Source: DASYPQ01 sp041488095 (GTDB lineage: Bacteria; Planctomycetota; UBA1135; GCA-002686595). Taken from it: 64,000 bases of DNA. The stretch is from positions 1-64,000 of the forward strand of contig JBGPOP010000015.1 in assembly GCA_041488095.1 (NCBI GenBank). Direction: 5' to 3'. A model generated the notes under the pieces. The model saw only the letters and a list, made by a program, of their open reading frames with translations. It had not been told where the DNA came from and did no database searches. A program made the position numbers and the translations under genes. Every line of letters begins with the position of its first letter. Position 1 is the first letter of the stretch. Of the stretch, positions 1 to 10,162 are shown one piece after another.

Positions 1-152
1 ATCTCGGGATCGATGCCGGCGGGGGCGGCGGCGGGGGCGGACGCGGGCTTGGCCTTGGCGTCCTTGCCCTTGTCCTGGGAAGCGAAGGCGGCGGTCAATA
101 GAACGGCGCCGGTGACGGCGACGCACACTCCGAACAAACGACACGGGATCAT
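1..152 (-). CDS. exported protein, N-terminus only
   Basis: This is the first 50 codons of a minus-strand gene that runs off the left edge. The ATG at 152 follows a clear ribosome-binding site (AAGGAG, about 8 nt upstream). The product starts with a short basic stretch and a hydrophobic signal segment (residues about 5-24) ending in AFA-SQ, a plausible signal peptidase I site. It continues into a Lys/Ala/Pro-rich low-complexity linker. This composition is typical of an exported protein with a flexible spacer before its folded part. The functional domain lies outside the window, so no role can be given. Confidence 0.7.
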   Translation of the reverse strand, partial: MIPCRLFGVCVAVTGAVLLTAAFASQDKGKDAKAKPASAPAAAPAGIDPE

Positions 153-502
153 GGGATCTCTCCTTGGAAGATGGGGGAATGGTGAGCAACCGAGCTCCCG
201 CGCAGGATACCGCCGCCCCAGGCTCCACTCCAGACGCGACCGCACCCGATGGAAGATTTTGCTCTTTGCTCTCCCCGGATGGCCCTCTCCGGTTGACCCG
301 CCCCCAGAACGGGTTCAGGGTCATGGATGCACGGCGTTCGACCGTCGGGTTCGCGTTTCAGAGAGAGTAGGCGGTGAGACGTGCCTCCCCGCGCTTTTCC
401 CGATCGCGCGCACCCTGCTTCGCGGAATCCGGTGCGTCCGCGGAGTAGGATACCGTCCCGACGCCGGTCGGCCGGCGCGGCTCGACCACGGGAACCGCCA
501 CA
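153..502. other. divergent intergenic region
   Basis: This gene-free stretch lies between two divergently read genes and should hold both promoters. The 9-mer AGGATACCG occurs twice (204-212 and 447-455). In the plus direction TAGGAT (446-451) is a possible -10 element about 50 nt before the PhyH start. In the minus direction the complement TATCCT (209-204) sits about 52 nt before the ATG at 152. No convincing -35 accompanies either. A 68-codon open frame at 164-370 has no family resemblance and is not called. Confidence 0.35.
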
Positions 503-1321
503 ATGGGGCGACGCGAGGGAACGGCCTACCGGCTGACCAAGGAGGAGATCGGACGCTTTCGATCGGAGGGCTGGCTTCACCTCCCCGGAATGCTCTCCCA
601 AGAGGAAGTTCGCGAGATCGAGGGGATCTACGACCGCTTCCTTCGCCGCGAGATCCCCGTGCCCGGCCGCGACTTTTGCGACATGTCGGCCGACTACGAA
701 AAGACCCTCGAGGATTTCTCGATCGTCAACGTGATGCTCCCGCGACGGTACTTCCCGAGCTTGCAAGACAACGTCTACGAGCGCCGCGGCGCCTCGGTCG
801 CCGAGCAGCTGTGCGGATCCGACATGGTCCTCGACTACGACCAGCTCGTCGCCAAGCGGCCGAACAAGGCGGACGCGATCTTCCACTGGCACCAGGACCT
901 CGGCTACTGGCCGGTGACGCCCGACACGCGCACGGCTTCGTTCTGGCTTGCGATCGACGATGCGACGCTGGCGAACGGGTGCATGCGCTTCGTGTCCGGA
1001 TCGCACCAGGAGCCGAAGCTGCGCCCGCACCGGCCGATGAAAGGCGACCGCGACAAGTCGCACACGCTCGTCGCCGACGTCGACGAGCGACGCGACCGGA
1101 TCGTGCCGGCGGAGATCCGCCGCGGCGACGCGACGGTGCACCACGAGCGCACGATCCATGGTTCGGGCGGCAACACGACGGCCGGATGGCGCCGCGCCTA
1201 CATCGTCGCGTTCCGCGCGCGCGCGACGGTGGAGGAGGAGCGTCGCCGCGGGTTCACTCACTCGCACAACGACCCGCTGGAGGTGCTCGAGAAGGTCGGG
1301 CGGGAGTCGGAGGCGCGCTGA
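503..1321 (+). CDS. phytanoyl-CoA dioxygenase (PhyH) family protein
   Basis: A 272-residue member of the PhyH branch of Fe(II)/2-oxoglutarate oxygenases, which hydroxylate or halogenate small substrates in the cytoplasm. The facial triad is visible: H130-x-D132 within FHWHQDLGYWP and a distal H219 in HHERTIHGSGGN. R230/R231 follow, placed to bind the 2-oxoglutarate carboxylate. The segment FWLAIDDATLANGCMRFVSGSH is typical of the family. Length is normal and no signal peptide is present. It is monocistronic, facing away from the partial gene on its left and converging with the gene on its right. The family is broad, so the substrate cannot be inferred. Confidence 0.85.
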   Translation: MGRREGTAYRLTKEEIGRFRSEGWLHLPGMLSQEEVREIEGIYDRFLRREIPVPGRDFCDMSADYEKTLEDFSIVNVMLPRRYFPSLQDNVYERRGASVAEQLCGSDMVLDYDQLVAKRPNKADAIFHWHQDLGYWPVTPDTRTASFWLAIDDATLANGCMRFVSGSHQEPKLRPHRPMKGDRDKSHTLVADVDERRDRIVPAEIRRGDATVHHERTIHGSGGNTTAGWRRAYIVAFRARATVEEERRRGFTHSHNDPLEVLEKVGRESEAR

Positions 1322-1360
1322 GGCACGGTCCCGGGAGGGTCGTTTCGAGCGAGAGCGGCC

Positions 1361-2962
1361 TCACGGAAGGGGCACGGCGTGGAGGACCTCCGCGGTGTGG
1401 TCGAGGGCGATGTGGCGCGTGGTCCCGTGGAGTTCGTCCACCACGAGGATCTCCGGAGCGATGTCGATCGGGGGGCCGTACCCCTTGTTCGCCACCCAGA
1501 CTTCGTGATCCCAGACGTCCCGGAGGACTTCCATGTCCGAGGGTCCGAAGTTCCAGAAGTGCGGGGTCTGGGTCCAGGTGTACGTCTGCATGTCCAGTCG
1601 GTACAGGATGTCCGCGTGCTGCCACTCCCACTCGGCGATGATCCAGGCGACCGTGCCGTCGGCCTCGATGTCGTGGACGTAGAGCTCCGGCCCCGTCGGC
1701 GGGGAGGGGAGGAATGCCGGTAATCCGATCGTGAAGAGCGGCACTTGGCACATCCATCCCGCGGGGCCCCAGTCGGTGCGCAACTCACCCGCGAGCAGGC
1801 GGTCGGCCGCCGGCACTGCAGTCAGGCGGTATATCCGACTCGGACCGAGGCCCATCACGCGCGTCGCGATACCCGAGGAGGTGACGCGACAGCGGGTCAG
1901 GTCTCCTTCACGGCCCAAGGGCGGCACGTCCGTCATGGTCGACACGAAGACCTGGCCCGCCGAGTACACCATGGGCAGAAGCAAGTAGTCCGGATCAATG
2001 TAGTCGGTGAAGTACCGGCTCCCCGCCCTGCCGACGGGTGCCGAGCCGAGGTCGGCGAGCGGATCGAGGTCGACCCACCGGATCGCCGTCCTGCCGCTCG
2101 GCTCGTACTCGGCGATGAAGACCTCCGACCCCAGGCGGCCGAGGCACCAGAGAGGCTCCACGGCGTTCGGGAGGTCGAGGTGCGCAGTCTCGGTTCCCGA
2201 CGAGAGGTCGATCGCATGAACGCGCGCTGGTGAAGACCCGTTGATCTCCAGCACGTACACGGTCCGGCGGGCGGGATCGGTGAACAGCGTGCGCGAGCAC
2301 GCCGAAGGGAAGCTGACCCGCCCCCGAACTCCGCCGAAGAATGGATCGAAGAACAGGAGCTCCTGCTGCGTGCTCATCACCGCGCCGCGCGCGAAGTCGG
2401 CATCGAACACGGGCTTGGACTTCGCGCTCGCGTTCGTCATGCCGTAGTCGACGCGGGCGACGACCGTGTCGCTGACGGCGCTCACGACGTACAGCCCGGC
2501 GCGAGCCGGCGACCCGTTGCCTCGGTAGCCGGCGTACACGCGCGGTCCCAGAAGACGCGCATGGATCGCATCGGAGAGGATCCTGCCGGCGGGCGCGGAG
2601 GGATCCGAGACGAGCGCCTGGAAGTGCGCCTCCCTTTCGGCCAGCGCCGTGTCGAGCGGGACCGACAGATCGATCGACCACGATCCCGCAGCGTCCGTCG
2701 AGCCTTGCGCCAGGTGGCGGATGCGATCGCGTCTGAGCTCGAGCACGCCGAAGGGAGTCACATAGCTCCCAGCCTCCGGGCTGTAGAGCAGATCGACCGT
2801 CGTGAGCGGCAGCGCGCCCTCGAGCTGGATCGAAAGATTCTGACCGAGGAAGGGCGCGCTGTGCCGGAGGTGGATCGGGTTCGCCTGCGGGGCGGCGAAC
2901 GAAGGGACGGCGAGCCAGGCCAGCGCGACTGCGATCGATGTCCGACGGATGAAGAGCGACAT
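1361..2962 (-). CDS. secreted protein of unknown function, possible beta-propeller
   Basis: A 533-residue protein with a clear signal peptide (residues 1 to about 24, MSLFIRRTSIAVALAWLAV, then PSFAAPQA). The ATG at 2962 has a strong GGAG ribosome-binding site. The mature part has short repeating strands of the type 'VYVLEINGSSPARVHAIDLSSG' and 'ELYVHDIEADGTVAWIIAEWEW', each reporting a value in a blade-like unit. This suggests a periplasmic or extracellular beta-propeller, which is inference from strand patterning. I recognise no catalytic motif or named family. It is not tightly coupled to neighbours; 207 bp separate it from the carbamoyltransferase upstream of it. Confidence 0.65.
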   Translation of the reverse strand: MSLFIRRTSIAVALAWLAVPSFAAPQANPIHLRHSAPFLGQNLSIQLEGALPLTTVDLLYSPEAGSYVTPFGVLELRRDRIRHLAQGSTDAAGSWSIDLSVPLDTALAEREAHFQALVSDPSAPAGRILSDAIHARLLGPRVYAGYRGNGSPARAGLYVVSAVSDTVVARVDYGMTNASAKSKPVFDADFARGAVMSTQQELLFFDPFFGGVRGRVSFPSACSRTLFTDPARRTVYVLEINGSSPARVHAIDLSSGTETAHLDLPNAVEPLWCLGRLGSEVFIAEYEPSGRTAIRWVDLDPLADLGSAPVGRAGSRYFTDYIDPDYLLLPMVYSAGQVFVSTMTDVPPLGREGDLTRCRVTSSGIATRVMGLGPSRIYRLTAVPAADRLLAGELRTDWGPAGWMCQVPLFTIGLPAFLPSPPTGPELYVHDIEADGTVAWIIAEWEWQHADILYRLDMQTYTWTQTPHFWNFGPSDMEVLRDVWDHEVWVANKGYGPPIDIAPEILVVDELHGTTRHIALDHTAEVLHAVPLP

Positions 2963-3169
2963 GGGAGTCTCCTCGAAGCGAGCGTGGACGACGACGGACC
3001 GACGTTTTCAGGACAGGATGGACTCGTCACGCGGACCCTCCCAGTGGCTGAAGTGCGCAGCGCCGGCCGGAAATCTGGGAATGGATTGCCCTGTCCCGAC
3101 CTGCGCCGGGGAGCGCGGCTCGCCTGGCCCGAAGTCGACTCGTCTCCGCCCCGCAGGGCCTGAAGGCGA

Positions 3170-5050
3170 TCAGCCGGCCGCGCCCTGCGGTGTCCGCTGG
3201 CGCGAGGAGTGGAGGAGCGCACCGGGTCCGATATTCCGCGACGGATGCGGCACGAAGTACGGTCCGATCGCCAGGCCGTCGAGGTTGCCCTGCAGGAACG
3301 CTCGCACCGCGTCGGCCGGGCTGCACACGATCGGCTCCTCGTGCATGTTGAAGCTCGTGTTGATCAGGCAGGGGATGCCGGAGAGCTTCTCGTACTCCTT
3401 GAGGATGTCGTAGTACTCCGGGTTGATCTCGCGTCGGACGAGCTGCGGCCGCGCCGTCCCGTCGACGTGCACCGCGGCGGGGCAGCTCTTCCGCATCCAC
3501 TCCGTGCAGTCGAACGTCATGGTCATGAACTCGGCCGCGTGCTCGGCGCCCTGGATGTCCACGTAGCAGCGCTCGCGCGCCTCCCACAGCGTCACCGGCG
3601 CGAAGGGCATGAACTCCGTGCGGCCCAGGCGCTGGTTCAACCACTGGTTCACGTCCGGCTCGCGCGCGTGGTAGAGGATCGACCGGTTGCCGAGCGCGCG
3701 CGGGCCGTACTCCAGCCGGCCGTCGAAGCGACCGATCACCTCGCCGGCGTGGATCCTCCGCGCGATCTCCTGGACCAGGTTCGAGGGCGCCGCGAACGCC
3801 AAGCCCGCCTTCTCCAGCTCGGTCCTGATCTCCGTGGGCGTGTAGCTCGGTCCGAGGTACACGTCGCGGATCGCCCGCGCGCCGCCCGGCCAGCTCCACA
3901 GCATCGCGAGCCCCGTGCCGCAGCCGCCGTCGCCCATGTTCGGGTACACGAACGTGCGCTCGACCTCGTCGATCCCGTGGATGCGCTGGTTCATCTTCAC
4001 GTTCGCGGTCACGCCGCCCGAGAGCACCACGTTCTCGCACTTCGTCTCGCGCACCCAGTGGCGCACGAGGTTCACGGCGACCACCTCGAGCACGTGCTGC
4101 CACGCCGCAGCCAGGTCGACCTTCGGGAAACGCGACGCGAGGTGCCGCGAGAAGTACACGTTCAGGTTGTCGAGGATCCGGAAGTCGCCGCCGGCCTGCT
4201 CGATCCGCCCGAGCAGCACCTCGGAGAGCACCTGCGGATCGCCCCACGCCGCGAGCCCGACGATCTTCCCGGCGTGCCGGTCGGGATGGAACCCGAGGCT
4301 GCTCGTCACCATCTCGTAGAAGGAGCCGAGCGAATGGGGGAAGGCGAGGCCGTGGAGGCGCTTCAGCTTCCCGCCCTCGCCGAGGCTGATCGAGCCGGCG
4401 AGTCCCGTGCCGTATCCGTCGATCGTCACGATCAAGGCGCGTTCGAAGCCGCTTGCGAGGTACGCGTTCGCCGCGTGGGAGAGGTGGTGCTCGGCGCGGC
4501 GGAGCTTTTCGAGGAGACCGAGCTTGCGCAGGCCGTCCTCGAGCTCCGCCTGGTAGCGCTCGTGATCCGCGCTCGCGCGCCTGGCCCAAGCGCGCGACTG
4601 CGAACGTGCGAACCGCCGCGCGAGCGGCGCCGTGCCGCCGGCGAGGCGGTAGAAGAGCTCCTTCGCGAAGCCCTTCCCCATCTTCTCGTTGGGATGCTTC
4701 AGCCCGTGGACCGCGCTCGCGCGCTTCGGCACGCGCGCTTCGGCGCGCGCCAAAGCCGCTTGGAGATCGGGCTCGCGGAACCCGCGCTGGAACGCGCGTT
4801 CGGCCGCGATCGCCCTCTCGATCAGCTCGGTCTCCTTGTCCCAGGGGAGGAACGCGTAGGCGACCTGGTCGATCTCGGCCGGGTCCGTCCCGGTCGCGGA
4901 GAGCGCGGCCTCGATGGACCTGTGCGGGAACCCGGCGTGCTGCTTCTCCCGGCTGAAGCGCTCCTCGCCGGCCGCGAAGAGCACGCGCCCGTCCTCCACG
5001 AGCGAGGCCGTGGCGTCCTTGTCGAGGGGGGAGATGCCGAGGATCTTCAC
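3170..5050 (-). CDS. NodU/CmcH-family carbamoyltransferase
   Basis: A 626-residue O-carbamoyltransferase that moves a carbamoyl group from carbamoyl phosphate, via carbamoyl-AMP, to a hydroxyl, often on a sugar or antibiotic. Recognisable elements are EHHLSHA (187-193, metal and ATP site of the Kae1-like domain), SGGVTAN (344-350), EYGPRALGNRS (447-457), VDGTARPQ (529-536) and NTSFNMHEEPIV (564-575, C-terminal YrdC-like domain). Both domains are complete. The start is GTG at 5050, overlapping the stop of the upstream deacetylase gene by 4 nt (GTGA), which indicates translational coupling. With that partner the likely acceptor is an extracellular or lipid-linked glycan; the actual substrate is unknown. 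Confidence 0.92.
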   Translation of the reverse strand: MKILGISPLDKDATASLVEDGRVLFAAGEERFSREKQHAGFPHRSIEAALSATGTDPAEIDQVAYAFLPWDKETELIERAIAAERAFQRGFREPDLQAALARAEARVPKRASAVHGLKHPNEKMGKGFAKELFYRLAGGTAPLARRFARSQSRAWARRASADHERYQAELEDGLRKLGLLEKLRRAEHHLSHAANAYLASGFERALIVTIDGYGTGLAGSISLGEGGKLKRLHGLAFPHSLGSFYEMVTSSLGFHPDRHAGKIVGLAAWGDPQVLSEVLLGRIEQAGGDFRILDNLNVYFSRHLASRFPKVDLAAAWQHVLEVVAVNLVRHWVRETKCENVVLSGGVTANVKMNQRIHGIDEVERTFVYPNMGDGGCGTGLAMLWSWPGGARAIRDVYLGPSYTPTEIRTELEKAGLAFAAPSNLVQEIARRIHAGEVIGRFDGRLEYGPRALGNRSILYHAREPDVNQWLNQRLGRTEFMPFAPVTLWEARERCYVDIQGAEHAAEFMTMTFDCTEWMRKSCPAAVHVDGTARPQLVRREINPEYYDILKEYEKLSGIPCLINTSFNMHEEPIVCSPADAVRAFLQGNLDGLAIGPYFVPHPSRNIGPGALLHSSRQRTPQGAAG

Positions 5051-6090
5051 GCGTGCGCGGGGGCCGGGATCGTCTCGAGCTGCCGCTTGAGCTCGAGCGG
5101 CGTCATGCTGACGCCTCCGAGCTCGCCGAGGAAGAAGTCGAAGTATCGGCGGCAGGCGTCGAGGAGCCTGTCCCGATCGCGTCCTGTCCGCACGTAGGGT
5201 GTGCAGCCGGGCCGGATCGACGGGCTGTGGAGGGTGAAGGAGAAGACGCGGATCCCGCGGTCGAGGAGCGCGCGCGTCAGGCGCCGGTGGTGCTCGGGGA
5301 GGAAGCCCTCGGGCGAGAGCATCAGGCGCTCGAGGGCGCCGAGACGCGCGAGGATGCCGGTCGCGCCGACCCAGGCGAGCGGCGGAACGCTGGCGATGCG
5401 ATGGAGGCCTGGCGCCGCGCCTCGCGCGAAGCCGACGAAGGCGGCGGTCGCGGGGAGCGAGAGGAGGCCCGGGCCGATCCAGCGGGGCTCGGGGGAGACG
5501 CGCGAGTGGTCCGGGCCGCCGTCGGCGGAGAGATCGAAGGCGGGGAGGAGCGAAAGGTCGACCTCGAAGCCGAGCTCGGCGAGCGTCGCGGCAGTATTCG
5601 GTCCGAACCCGTAGCGGCCGGCCTTGTACGCGCGCGGCCGCACGCCCAGGTGCTCCTCGATCGTGCGGGCGAGGCCGGCGAGCTTCGTCCTCTCGAGCTC
5701 ACGCGGCAGGTTTCCGGGGTAGGAGTTCCGCGCGTTGACCTCCTCCTCGAACGGCGGCGAGACCCACGGATGGAGGTGCGCGCCGATCTCGCAGCGACCT
5801 GAAGCCAGGATCTCGCGCAGCGGCCCCGCGCTCTCCGCCTGCGTCGCGATCGGGTGGTCGACGGCGTATAGGGGCCGGACCCTGTGCTCGTCGCAGATCT
5901 TCTGGAACGCGCCGATCTCGCGCATGTGCGCGACCGAGGTCCGCGTGCGATCGAAGGGCGCGAACCAGTCGAACTCCTCCTCCGTGTCGACGACGACGAG
6001 GAGGGTGGGTCGTTCGCCTCGTGGAAGGCGGACGAGCTCCTTCCGGTCCGGCGCGGAGGTGGGACGATCGATGCTGCTCGGATGGGCCAC
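5047..6090 (-). CDS. WalW-type polysaccharide deacetylase-like protein
   Basis: A 347-residue cytoplasmic-looking protein of the NodB/polysaccharide-deacetylase superfamily, WalW-like subgroup. Visible motifs are DTEEEFDW (35-42, with the metal and catalytic aspartate), VDHP (78-81) and GAHLHPW (103-109, two candidate metal histidines), then KAGRYGFG. The C-terminal half ends with FSFTLHSPSI, another family signature. It uses a GTG start at 6090, and its stop overlaps the start of the carbamoyltransferase, so the two are made together. The pair probably modifies a surface or secreted glycan. WalW proteins are often found in exopolysaccharide loci, but no glycosyltransferase is seen nearby. 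Confidence 0.82.
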   Translation of the reverse strand: MAHPSSIDRPTSAPDRKELVRLPRGERPTLLVVVDTEEEFDWFAPFDRTRTSVAHMREIGAFQKICDEHRVRPLYAVDHPIATQAESAGPLREILASGRCEIGAHLHPWVSPPFEEEVNARNSYPGNLPRELERTKLAGLARTIEEHLGVRPRAYKAGRYGFGPNTAATLAELGFEVDLSLLPAFDLSADGGPDHSRVSPEPRWIGPGLLSLPATAAFVGFARGAAPGLHRIASVPPLAWVGATGILARLGALERLMLSPEGFLPEHHRRLTRALLDRGIRVFSFTLHSPSIRPGCTPYVRTGRDRDRLLDACRRYFDFFLGELGGVSMTPLELKRQLETIPAPAHA

Positions 6091-6214
6091 GGTCGCTGGA
6101 GCGAACGTGCCATCCTATCGGCAGGGATGCCCACGGCACCCGGAACCGTCCGGAAGTCGGTGAGGAGCCGCAGCGACCCTTCTCGGGATGCCGGGGCTCG
6201 AGGCCGGCGCTCGC

Positions 6215-6763
6215 CTACTTGGTCTTCTTCGCTCCCGCTTCCTCGACCTTCACGACGTCGAACGGACCCTCGCGCTCGACGTAGAAGACGCACGGAGCGT
6301 CCCCTTCCACCGTGGTCACGTGCTTCGTGCCTCCCGCCAAGGAGAAGTACGAGCCCGGCGGGAGCTTCTTCGCGGCCGCGCCCTCGACGGCCAGGGCCAG
6401 CGTTCCCGAGATGATCACGCCCCTGTCCCCATTCGTGTGCGTGTGCAGGGGGGCCTTCATCCCGACGGGGAACTTGTAGAAGACACGGTGGGCCTCCTTG
6501 GTCGGGTCGCCGAAGACCGGCGACTGCATCGCCCCCTCGATGCCGGCCAGCGGCTCCCACTTGAGCTCGTCGGCGGCGATCAGGGTCTTGCCGGTGATCT
6601 TGGTCGGCTGCGCCTTGGCCGGCTTCTCGGCTTTCTCGCCCTGCGCGGGCTTCCCGAGCTTCTCTCCCTTTTCGCCCTTTTCGCCCTGCGCGGCGAGGAG
6701 CAGCGGAACGAGCGCCAGGGCGGCACCCGTCGCGACCAGACTCAGACTGCGGAACTTGTTCAT
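6215..6763 (-). CDS. exported cupin-domain protein
   Basis: A 182-residue protein with a signal peptide (residues 1 to about 25), then a Lys/Gly/Glu repeat linker (GEKGEKGEKLGK) and a cupin barrel. Cupin motif 1 is seen in APLHTHTNGDRGVIISG and motif 2 near GTKHVTTVEG, giving several candidate metal-binding histidines. An in-frame start 27 nt upstream exists, but the ATG at 6763 is chosen because AAGGAGGT lies 8 nt before it. Cupins of this kind bind a small ligand or detoxify compounds in the periplasm; no specific role can be assigned. The gene stands alone between intergenic gaps of 124 and 224 bp. Confidence 0.8.
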   Translation of the reverse strand: MNKFRSLSLVATGAALALVPLLLAAQGEKGEKGEKLGKPAQGEKAEKPAKAQPTKITGKTLIAADELKWEPLAGIEGAMQSPVFGDPTKEAHRVFYKFPVGMKAPLHTHTNGDRGVIISGTLALAVEGAAAKKLPPGSYFSLAGGTKHVTTVEGDAPCVFYVEREGPFDVVKVEEAGAKKTK

Positions 6764-6987
6764 CTCGAACCTCCTTGGATGGACCGTCACGGATTCTCTG
6801 ACTTGCTTCCCCGAACGGAAGCGCCCCGCACAGGCTACGACTCCAGAGCCGGATCCTCCAGGCGAGACCGCACGTCCGTGGGAAGAAGCGCAGGCTCGTG
6901 CGCGGGCGGGAAGGGTGGGGGAGGCGCGGGGGGATCGCGGTGCGGGCCGGCGGCCCGCGGGTGCCCCGGTGAGGGCGCGCGAGAGGA

Positions 6988-7512
6988 TCAGCCGCTATCC
7001 CCATCTTCCTCGTCGGTTTTCTGGTGCTCCAGCCTCTCCTCCGCGCTGGCCTCGCGCACCGATACGACCGTCAGGTCGAACGTGCACGCCTGCCCCGCGA
7101 GCGGGTGGTTCGCGTCGAGCACGATCGCCTCGGGCGAGATCTCGACCACCTTCATCTCCATCTCCTCGGGGTTCTCCGGCGCCTTGCCGGCCTCGTCGGC
7201 GAGCGTCACGTCGATCCAGTCTCCGGGCACGATCTCGGCGTCGGCGGGGAAGTGCTCGCGCGGCACCGCCACGATGCCGTCGGGGTTGTAGTCGCCGTAG
7301 GCGGCGCCGGGCGGCAGCGTGACGTGCACCTCGTCGCCCTCCGCCCTTCCTTCCAGCTCCTTCTCCAGTCCCTCCGGGATCTCGTCGTTGCCGTGGAGGT
7401 AGACCATCGGGCCCCCCTCCTGCGAGTCCTCGACCAGATCACCCTTGGCGTCTCGCAATTCGTAGTCGAGCTCGACGATGCACCCGGTGTGGATCTTCAC
7501 GAATCCTCCCAT
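6988..7512 (-). CDS. SlyD-like FKBP-type peptidyl-prolyl cis-trans isomerase
   Basis: A 174-residue SlyD-family prolyl isomerase and chaperone acting in the cytoplasm. The FKBP half-domain begins VELDYELRDAKGDLVEDS, the insert-in-flap region follows (about 68-125), and the signature DANHPLAGQACTFDL closes the fold. An acidic tail (EEDGDSG) replaces the His-rich metal-binding tail of E. coli SlyD, so the nickel-delivery role is not supported. An alternative GTG start at 7500 has GGGAGG just upstream and would remove four residues. It lies 23 bp downstream of the arginine decarboxylase stop and could be cotranscribed with it. Confidence 0.88.
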   Translation of the reverse strand: MGGFVKIHTGCIVELDYELRDAKGDLVEDSQEGGPMVYLHGNDEIPEGLEKELEGRAEGDEVHVTLPPGAAYGDYNPDGIVAVPREHFPADAEIVPGDWIDVTLADEAGKAPENPEEMEMKVVEISPEAIVLDANHPLAGQACTFDLTVVSVREASAEERLEHQKTDEEDGDSG

Positions 7513-7535
7513 CCCCGCGGTCCCCTCCCGAGGAC

Positions 7536-9602
<2,067 letters not shown>

Positions 9603-9663
9603 CGTGTCGCGGATTCCTCCGGCTCGTGAACGCGGCATTCTAGGAGCCGCGGACCGGAGTGGA

Positions 9664-9701
9664 CGGGCGGCCGGCCTTTTTTTTCGAGGCCGGGCCGCCC
9701 G
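9664..9701 (-). terminator. GC-rich hairpin between two minus-strand genes
   Basis: Arms CGGGCGGCCGGCC and GGCCGGGCCGCCCG pair almost perfectly (one bulged base) around a T8-containing loop on the plus strand, seen as A8 on the minus strand. It lies 18 bp beyond the stop of the small exported-protein gene and before speA, so it could end transcription of the former. There is no U-tract after the stem in the minus direction, so it is not a textbook intrinsic terminator. Confidence 0.4.
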
Positions 9702-9719
9702 CCGCATGCATCCGGACGG

Positions 9720-10049
9720 TTACTTGGCGACGTGGATCGTCACCGTGATGTCGTGCCTGCCGGTGATCCCGCCGCGGGTTCCGGTCACCGAGAATACCGA
9801 CCAGTTGAACATCGCGTCGGCGAGCTGTTGCCCGGCTCCCTGGGCGACGGCGGCTTGAGCGTGCTGCAGGGCGGCCTCGAGGGCCTTCTGGTAGATGCCA
9901 TCGGGGTCGGTCGAGCTGTAGTTGCCATCGGCGGCGACTCCCTGGGGCGGGCTCGCAGTCAGGGTGCCGGCGGCGGGGCGTTGCCAGGCCGTGAGAAGCG
10001 CCAGCGAGCCGGCGACGAGGGTTGTGCACAGAGCAAAACGGACGTTCAT
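9720..10049 (-). CDS. small exported dodecin-like protein
   Basis: A 109-residue protein with an N-terminal signal segment (residues 1 to about 22), though without a clean lipobox. The mature part resembles dodecin in layout: an amphipathic helix with Ala spacing (GIYQKALEAALQHAQAAVA, about 51-69), then FNWSVFSVTGTRGGITG and a final strand HDITVTIHVAK. Cytoplasmic dodecins are roughly 70-residue flavin-storage dodecamers with the order helix, W-containing strand, G-rich turn, strand. Export would be unusual, and the similarity is by eye only. The long open frame upstream is a shadow; the ATG at 10049 has purine-rich AAGGAGAAAGGA before it. Confidence 0.6.
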   Translation of the reverse strand: MNVRFALCTTLVAGSLALLTAWQRPAAGTLTASPPQGVAADGNYSSTDPDGIYQKALEAALQHAQAAVAQGAGQQLADAMFNWSVFSVTGTRGGITGRHDITVTIHVAK

Positions 10050-10162
10050 CGTGGTTCCTTTCTCCTTACTACTGGGGGCCCCATCGAAGCGTCGAGCGCC
10101 CGGGGCGGGGCCACAGGCTAGCCCCCGGCGTCCACTGAGGCCAATCGGGGCGGCCTGAGCGT

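Noticed and set aside
164..370. A 68-codon open frame in the first intergenic region
   Set aside because: No family resemblance, atypical composition, and it lies where divergent promoters are expected.
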